Source: Capsicum annuum (Eukaryota > Streptophyta > Magnoliopsida > Solanales > Solanaceae). Taken from it: DNA of 64,000 bases. The DNA lies in assembly GCF_002878395.1 (NCBI RefSeq), contig NC_061120.1, positions 112,761,158 to 112,825,157 of the forward strand, written 5' to 3'. Below the pieces are notes generated by a model. It did no database searches and was not told where the DNA came from. It saw only the letters and a list, made by a program, of their open reading frames with translations. The position numbers and the translations under genes are program-made. Positions 57,119 to 64,000 of this stretch are shown piece by piece (positions within the stretch are counted from its first letter, which is position 1; each line of letters starts with the position of its first letter).

Positions 57119-58980
57119 CTATTTGTATGAAAGGTAAATCGGTAGGCTTGAAATAATGAATGCAAGAAATTAGGTTATTGAATCAAAACATATAATGCTG
57201 ATGTGATATTTGTAGGCTATGGTGAAAGTAGTATGGTTATTTAAAATTTAGGGATATCCATGTTGTGTGTTAGAATCTAAGTTTGAATATTTAAAGGTTG
57301 AGCTAATAGAAAGAGGAGTTGAAATTTTTAAGTTAGTTAATTTTAAGTTGTTACATAATTATTATTGGGACTATAAAGGGATAAGAATTGTATATCAAAA
57401 GAAAGTACCAGCATAAAGTTTTACATTATCGGGCATAGTCCTTCAGGACGAGTTTACTAATTATATATATTATTATACCCTATATTCTAGAGTAAGGTAG
57501 TGGTAGTTCAGTTTAGAGATATTGATTAAGTGGTTCTAAGACTTAGAATGATGACTTTAAGCTAAGGGGGAGATGGTGGAACAAGTGACCTAGTCAGGCT
57601 CTCAGATTCTACTAGTGATGCCAGGGTGTTGTAGAATAACACTAGGGAAGAAGATGCCCAACCTATGCTTATTTCAGTATTTGAACTTCAGTTATCATGA
57701 TATTTATTCATGCCTTACATGTCATCTCTATGATCATAGCTCATATTCATGCACATTATGGAAAATTATGTACTCTCTAAGTCCCTAGTATGAGGAGTTC
57801 CAGTTCACCTAGCGGTCCTAATCATGTTCCACAAATTTAGAAATTCCAAAATCTGGTCATGCATCTCATGACTCATGTATTCATGTTTTATAGTATGATC
57901 AATTCCCATGAATCATGCTATACTCTTAATGATCAACAAAATTCAGATTTGTGACTTGTATATCCTCGGTTTAGACCTCTTTAAGGAATTCATGTCGTTT
58001 ATACTCTATTTCTCAGTCCCTAGTTAAGTGTCCAAGTTATGCATGGTATTTCTTCCATGCCTCAAAATCTTATATTCTAACTTTTCAATGACCTTCTCTT
58101 ATGAAATGTTGGTGATGATAGGTAATTGTTTAGATGTGACAAAGTAAATGTTTCATGTTAAGGAAAGATTTTTGTGTGCTTATTTTACATGTGGCTATAG
58201 TATGAAGATTGACTTGAATGCATGTTGGTATGTAGGTGGATAAATGCATTATGCATTAATTAATGGTTAGTAAGAGATTGTATTTAGTTGTTGAAGGGGT
58301 AATCAGTATTATTAAAAAGATAAGAAGTTATGAAAATGTAGAGTGTATTGAATTCATGACTAAGATAAGTATTGCAGTGTTATGAATGCATTTTATTGAT
58401 TTGAGAAGGCTTGAACACAGTGGGAGAATTTAGTCCAGCTCAGACCTTAGTAGGTAGAGTTATCAGTGCCCATGTGAATTTTTTTAGTAGCCTCAAGTAA
58501 AGTACAATGTTGAAGTAATAATAGTTGAGGGGAGTAGTTGATAAGTGAGGCTAAGATTGTGAGTTAGTAGTTGCAGTGTATAAGGCTTAGTAACTCTATC
58601 CTAGTTAAAATTTTGTAGGTCTATGTCCCATATTATAGAATTTTAGCCATGTCATGATTTCTTATTCAGATGTCTTATTCAAACCATGCCCAAGAGTCTT
58701 TGCTCTCAAAATCCTTTAGAACTTCATAGAAAGAGGTCAAAGAAATACTCTAGTTAGGTATAAACTTTCAGTATGAGTTAGTTTGTATAGCCAATAATTT
58801 AGTTTAGCAGTCAGGCAAACAAGTTCCTATGGTTTCCATCTCACCTATTCAAGAGGAAATTCCTTTATGAACATGCAAGTTATAAATTCAGTTCAGATCA
58901 TGCATCGGTTTCAGATTCCTGGTATTCAGTCATGATTTAGTTCATAAATGACTCATGCATCATCTCATCCTTTCCTTATT
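57119..58980. other. unassigned retroelement-like tail
   Basis: No protein blocks were found. TAAGGGGGAGATGGTGG at 57567 resembles a PPT but no clear LTR follows. CATGCAT-rich text at 57700-58000 resembles the 3' UTR of Del/Tekay elements. This is probably the wreck of element G or D. Confidence 0.35.
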
Positions 58981-59065
58981 AATTCAGCCAAGTTAGTATC
59001 ATTCTGAGGACAAAATATCCCAATGGAGGAAATATTGTAATATCCAAGCTTTCATGTCCTAAACC
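58981..59065 (+). mobile_element. fragment G: PPT and first bases of an LTR
   Basis: AATGGAGGAAATAT (PPT-like) is followed by TGTAATATCCAAGC at 59035. Only about 30 bp of LTR remain before pol-tail sequence of another element begins. It marks a deletion joining two elements. Confidence 0.5.
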
Positions 59066-59348
59066 TTTCATCCTCTCTTCACGTAACAAGATCCAGCTTG
59101 AAGTAATGGGTACTCAAAAGTTTATGCTCTCGTCTTTATTTTAGCCTCATAACCATTCTCATGTCATTGCATGTATTCAAGAAATCTGTTCTGTTTATGA
59201 TAGCCAGTTCATGTACCATGTTTTAGAATTAGTTATGCAATAAAGTTCCAAGTCATGCATGTTCAATACATGATCTCAGTTACCTCAGTACAGTACTCTC
59301 AGTCTAACCAATCTCATTCGAGTATCAATGTTCCTAAGGGGGAGATAT
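59066..59348 (+). pseudogene. pol end, 3' UTR and PPT of element D
   Basis: The short text at 59070-59105 (TCATCCTCTCTTCACG...CCAGCTTGA) corresponds to the last codons of a Del/Tekay pol (compare CTCGCCTCTTCTCCGCTAAC...TAGCTTAA at 54147 in C). A UTR of CATGCAT type follows and ends with the PPT AAGGGGGAGATAT at 59336-59348. All of D upstream of this is missing. Confidence 0.6.
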
Positions 59349-61946
59349 TGTAATGCCCCAAAAATCCAAACCAACTTTAAAACCATTCTTTAAGCTCATG
59401 AGAAACAAAATTATAGTTACTTGTCAGTTTTCTAAGTGAGTTTGATGTATATTAAGGCCTCAAATTACTCCTAGCTATTAGCCAACTCAAAATATCCATT
59501 ACCAATTGAGTTCTTGAGAAGAATGTTTTTATAGTCAACTTCAAACAAGCATATCTTTTATTCTAGTGAGAATTTTCCAGCTCAAGACCTACCAAAGTGT
59601 AGAAATTTAATTATGTTTTCAATGATACAAATTTTGCCTAATTTCGATATCGGAGTGAGAAGGTATGGAACTTTTAGAGAAAGGTAGTAGCCCATCGTGA
59701 TTAGGCTGTGTCACGGTGATGGCAAAAATCATGTTCGTCTTTCTCTAGTAGAGCATTATGATGGTGCTGTGTTGCGCCAAGTGGCAATTTCACGTTTTAG
59801 TGAGGCGCTGTGATGGCACTGTATTACGCCAAGGTGCCGGTTCAGAATTATCCGTTTCCAGTTGTACAACGTGATAGCACCATGTCGCACCATTGGGAAA
59901 AATGGGGATTGTCCTTTTCCAGTGGCACAATGCGATAAGCACCGTGTCACGCCGCATGTAAAATCAAGATTGTTAGTCCACGTATTAAATTTCCAGGGTT
60001 CGTTTGGTCTTTTCCCAGGGCCCCAAATTCATCCAAATCACATAATTACAACCCTAAAGGGGAATTATGTGACCCATTACTCATGATTTCTCTCAAAGAA
60101 ACTAATCTCCATTCAAGAAAAAACCCTAGCATTTAAGATTCAAGATCAAATCTCAAGAAAAACCCCAAGAACTCTCACAAATTCACTAACCCGGGTATGT
60201 TAAATGTTCATCCATGGGTCCCTTCCATCCATGGAGTCCAAGAATCTAATTTCAAATTCAAAGTTGTGATTTATACAAGTTATTATGATTTTTAACCATA
60301 AAACCCCATGAAATTTGATTCTATACCATAATTACATGAAATTATTGTTGTTATTAAACCCCATACATTTGAATAAAATTGTTCGCTAATTTAAATCATG
60401 ATTAACTGATGTTGATGTTAAAATCATGCTGTTACTATAAGCTTTAAACTACTCCCATGCTTAGCTTAAACTACAAATATCAAGTGTGTGATGAATTGCC
60501 TACAAGAATGAATTTAGAATAAATCCGTTCATATTATGTCCATAAAGTTTTAGTACTATTTTGCTATTATTGCTATCGAGTCTTGAGGGTTATGAAAGCC
60601 TGAAAAATTTTCTATTTACTTAGTCTCAGTACCTTCAAAATGGGTTTTCAAATATGTTATGAGCATGACTAGTTCAGTTTGTGATCATAATCAGTTAAGC
60701 TTAGAACAGTTCAGTATCCCGAGTCAGTTCAATTGGGAGTAGGATTTAGCATCGAGCAAGTGCAGGCATCGAGACTTCTTCATCAGTTAGGCAGAGTCAT
60801 TAGTAGCAGTCCCTATTTTCAAGAACAACTTAGCCAACGTTAGATGAGGGTTCACCCATCAGTTTAGGCTTGACTTTCTCCTAGGGTTCACCCATCAAAA
60901 TGGGCTTGACTCCGCCCAGGGATCACTCATCAGTTTAGGCTTAATACCCTGGTTCTTCAATAGCTTAGTGAATCCTTATAGACATTGTTAGTACCCATGG
61001 CACGGTACTAATACCCTTTAAACTGGGGTTGTAGGTTGAACCCCAATCAGTTTAGAACAGGGTATATCAATTAGATGATACCTTCCACAGTCTCAGTTTA
61101 GTGCTCAGTATAATTCAGTTAAGGTTTGCATTGACCATAGCATATAGTTATCAGTTATGTAGTTATCAGATTTCAGTATTTCAATTTAAGACCCTTTTAG
61201 AATATGTTATATGCTTGACCATGCATTCTCAAATTTTACAACTTTCACGCATTTATATTCAGTAACCTCATTTTAACCAGTCAGTCTCTACTTCATGCAT
61301 GTTTACTTAGTTGTCTTATATTATTCATCTAGTTTTTACTTAATGATCAGTTATCCCATGATATTCATTCAGTCAGTTATTATTCATGCACATAAAACAT
61401 GCATATCAGCCTAACCTTATTTAGCATATCAGTACATTCAAAAACTAATCGCATACTCATTTCTTGCGCTATGATGTTTAATATCAAAGGATCAAACGCT
61501 CAGTTCCCAAATCACGCATATACATATCAGATTATCAGTTGTAGCAGTGGTAAGTCCTCATACTTCAAGGACATGGTTTATTTGTCTCAGTTTACTTTAT
61601 CTATTTTTTTATTTTTCCATTTTGTCGGAGTTATTTAGGGGTTTGTCCCATCAACTCCATAGTCAGATAGTTTAGAGGCTTTTAGACTAGTATAGATAGT
61701 TAGTCAGTCTTCAGTGTTTAGTTGTCATTGTCAGACGTTTTATTAGTATTATCAGTATTATTTTACAGACTTTATCAGTACTATGATTTAAAACCTTATT
61801 GTATTATATATATTATTTTTTGGATATGACTCTATTATCAACATATTATTCAGTGTTCAAGTAGGTACTAGCTCATGGGTTAGTTTGTGGTTCCTCAAGA
61901 CTGTAAGTACCGTGTGGTGCCTAGTGTGTACTCTCGGGGCATTACA
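59349..61946 (+). mobile_element. 3' LTR of element D (Del/Tekay-like)
   Basis: 2598 bp, from TGTAATGCCCCAAAAATCC to CTCGGGGCATTACA. It contains five diverged copies of a CG-containing word (59690-59955: GCGATAAGCACCGTGTCACG and relatives). Its 60225-61935 part is duplicated in fragment D2 (47405-49088). U5 resembles LTR C. The flank AAGAG has no partner because the 5' half is gone. Confidence 0.88.
59690..59955. repeat. degenerate CG-containing word array in LTR D
   Basis: Words of about 25 bp such as ATGATGGTGCTGTGTTGCGC (59758), CGCTGTGATGGCACTGTATT (59806), AACGTGATAGCACCATGTCG (59868) and ATGCGATAAGCACCGTGTCA (59930) line up as variants of one unit with spacers of 35-60 bp. No clear TATA box follows within 150 bp. 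Confidence 0.6.
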
Positions 61947-62670
61947 AAGAGAAAATGGTAATGGGTAGATTTTAGGCTATATATAAAATCGACAATAGAT
62001 TAGGGATTAGTAAATATTGTTTAAATTTTTTCCAAATTGAAAATCAAATGACCAATCACATTGCAATTGTGGCCAATTTGATTTTAATTGAGGCCAAATT
62101 TAATGAGTCAGTTAAATTGAGTCACAATGCTTTATGAATCAAGTATCGATTCAATCTTGAGTTTCTTGGTTTCAAAGAATTAAATAATTATTTTTTAAAT
62201 AACTCACCTTTTTAAGGAAAAATATGTTTAAGTATGATTTAGCCCATTTAAAAAGTCGAGTCTTGATTTAAGCCGATTATGATAAAATGTTTATTTAAGT
62301 AACCAAACTATATGATCCGCTATATCTGAATACGGGAATGCATAACTGTTACTTAAACTGACAAAATTAGATCAAAATTTACTTTAGAAAATTCTTTATC
62401 CAGATAAAAAAGATATCTTGATTTTATTTAAATTTTTATGAAGCTTAAAATTAAACCAAGTTATGGAAGGCAAAAATTAGGTGTCAACAAGTAATTTATC
62501 CCTTAGGGTAGGGTGAAAGTAGGCAATCCTGGTAAAAAGAATTTGATAGTCCTAATTGTATCCGACCATAGATTTGTTTCTCAAAAATGGTTGATTTTCA
62601 CTTGAATTTCAGGGAGTTATGGCCAGACCCCAGTATTGGATTTCCTACATATCTCAAGTTACATGAGAAT
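61947..62670. other. unassigned AT-rich spacer
   Basis: No gene seen. TTAGGTGTCAACAAG near 62480 looks like an LTR boundary of another gypsy type but has no partner. Confidence 0.3.
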
Positions 62671-63273
62671 TGTAATGACCATTCAAGTCATTTTCTATAT
62701 TTTCACTTATTTTTGCCATTAAAACTTTTGTATAGATACCCCAAGTCATTTATGACTTGTTATAACTAATATTTTAGTTATGGGGCATTTAATTTATTTT
62801 TAGAGCTGTTTCCCTATTTCGACGTCTTCATTAGTTTCAAATGGCTAACAGGTGAGAACTTCAGTTAAATAACATCAAATGCAAATTTTGACTATTCTAA
62901 CAGCTTTAAAATATCAATTTTAGTCTAGGAGGACTCTTCTTTTGGGTCTCCAGGAACCCAAACTTATTTTGACGTGTCAGTTGGAAAGTTAAGAAAATGG
63001 AATATGGGGGTGGGATCCATATTTTGTTAAAATGACCTCGGATGAAAATTTTGACTATGCCTAGAGTTTTGAACATCGAATTTGGTATGGTTACATAGTT
63101 TGTTTGCATATACGAGATTCTGGATGTATCCCAAGGGGTTGGCAAAGACAGCTGTTAACTGTCGCATCACTATCGCGGTGCCAAGGGTTGAGATCTTGAC
63201 TCTTGGAAGTTACCAATTACTGCAATTATGGTATATTTTCACAATAACAACAAACTTATCTATCCTAAAGTGC

Positions 63274-63283
63274 CGTGATCACG
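63274..63283. promoter_or_regulatory. 10-bp palindrome before the TATA box of LTR F2
   Basis: CGTGATCACG is a perfect palindrome 41 bp before the TATA box. It lies in the position that holds CACGATCGTG in F1. Confidence 0.45.
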
Positions 63284-63324
63284 TACCCTGAGTTGCGACA
63301 CAGGACCTGAGGGTTTGGTCTGGG

Positions 63325-63332
63325 TATAAATG
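63325..63332 (+). promoter_or_regulatory. TATA box of LTR F2
   Basis: TATAAATG in GGGTATAAATGGACC, aligned with TATAAGTA at 841 in F1. Likely core promoter. Confidence 0.5.
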
Positions 63333-64000
63333 GACCCCTTATTTTCCAATTATAGCCATTTTCATCTATTTCTTAAGATATTAAACCCTAAAGTGTAAGA
63401 TTAAGTGGTATTTAGGCTTGGGTGATTGGGAAGCTCGATTAACACTTTTTTTTTATTATCTTCCGATTTAAGGTAAGAATTCACCATTTTCCTCGTAGAT
63501 TTTCTTGATTTCTTGTTCAAAACCCCTAAAACCTTGAGGGCTTGATTTTAGTCCCAATTTATCTTGAATCTTACCCACTTTTAGGGTAATGATTTCTTGT
63601 GTATTTAAAAATATTGGGTTAGTTTCAAAAATGCAATATCCATGAGTGGGACCCACATAGGGAATTTGATGTGATTTTTGGACACGAAGTACACTAGTGA
63701 AATATATATATCATTATTCTCATATTAATGATTAGAATGCGATTTTGGTAGCTTGGCATTTTTTGAAATCATCTCGAAAGGGAAATACGGTGATATAGCA
63801 GATCTTGTGAGCTTTCTTCGGCATCTAGGTAGTATGTTCACACTATTGTGTTATATTTGGGATGATTTTAAAGGTGTTGATGTGATGAACTGAAATACTT
63901 TATGTTAGTTAGATCATTTAGGCTATTTTGACTATTATTTTGGGCATGATTAGCCTAGTTATTTGCATCTTAGGTGAAATTGATCTTTTGGGCTTTTTTT

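Larger units (their letters stand above)
62671..64000 (+). mobile_element. LTR of family F (copy F2), cut by the window end
   Basis: Starts TGTAATGACCATTCAAG. 62830-63600 aligns loosely with 480-1100 in F1: TTGTTAAAATGACCTC against TTGTGAAAATGACTTC, and TTTGCATATACGAGATTCTG against TTTGCATTTATGAGATTTTG. A CG-containing block and TATA box follow. Whether it is a 5' LTR, 3' LTR or solo cannot be told from here. Confidence 0.6.

Noticed and set aside
57567..57590. second PPT-LTR junction (TAAGGGGGAGATGGTGG)
   Set aside because: The following sequence does not resemble any LTR start in the window and no TG-type LTR could be delimited.

Overview
The window is nuclear DNA of a flowering plant, built almost entirely of old, nested LTR retrotransposons. 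No intact host gene, rRNA, tRNA or CRISPR array was found. A nightshade (Solanaceae) source is the best guess, from the style of the LTRs (runs of CGACTCGTA-type motifs, LTRs opening TGTAATGCCCC or TGTAATACTTT) and from an extra 3' ORF of the kind common in Athila-like elements of pepper and tomato. That is inference from memory, not a search. Every coding region is broken by stops and frameshifts, so all are called pseudogenes.

Layout. 1-3797: a long LTR (F1) with an internal tandem duplication, sitting in the protease region of an Athila/Tat-like element (E). E continues at 3800-7632 with a protease remnant, a long noncoding tail and its 3' LTR. Facing it in inverted orientation is an LTR with a tRNA-Asp primer site (K, 7913-9208). 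9346-33906: a large Athila/Tat-like Ty3/gypsy element (A) with both LTRs, gag, protease, RT, RNase H, integrase and an extra ORF in the env position. A is interrupted by a complete Del/Tekay-like Ty3/gypsy element (B, 17070-27581). B's 5' LTR is split by a solo LTR (L, 18617-20106) with an exact 5-bp target duplication. A is also interrupted by a complete 617-bp TRIM (28601-29217) with an exact target duplication.

33907-43596: a probable MULE-type MITE (34863-35161), then a decayed Ty1/copia element (about 35940-41750) split by a solo LTR (J, 36785-38767). 43597-46021: a solo LTR (C1) with an exact GCTTG duplication. Next comes about 780 bp of non-LTR sequence with one possible exon. 46800-57118: a second Del/Tekay-like element (C) whose 5' LTR is a mosaic of three LTR pieces. 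57119-61946: tails of two further elements and a complete 3' LTR (D). 62671-64000: the start of a second LTR of the F type, running off the window.

How the parts relate. Nesting gives an order of events: E before F1; A before B and the TRIM; B before L; copia before J. The most unusual pattern is shared by several LTR families: palindromes or inverted repeats with CG-containing arms lie just upstream of the LTR TATA box. No new gene system was recognised. The non-routine items are this promoter layout, the CGACTCGTA motif shared by elements A and B, the mosaic LTR, an inverted LTR pair, and one orphan exon-like segment.
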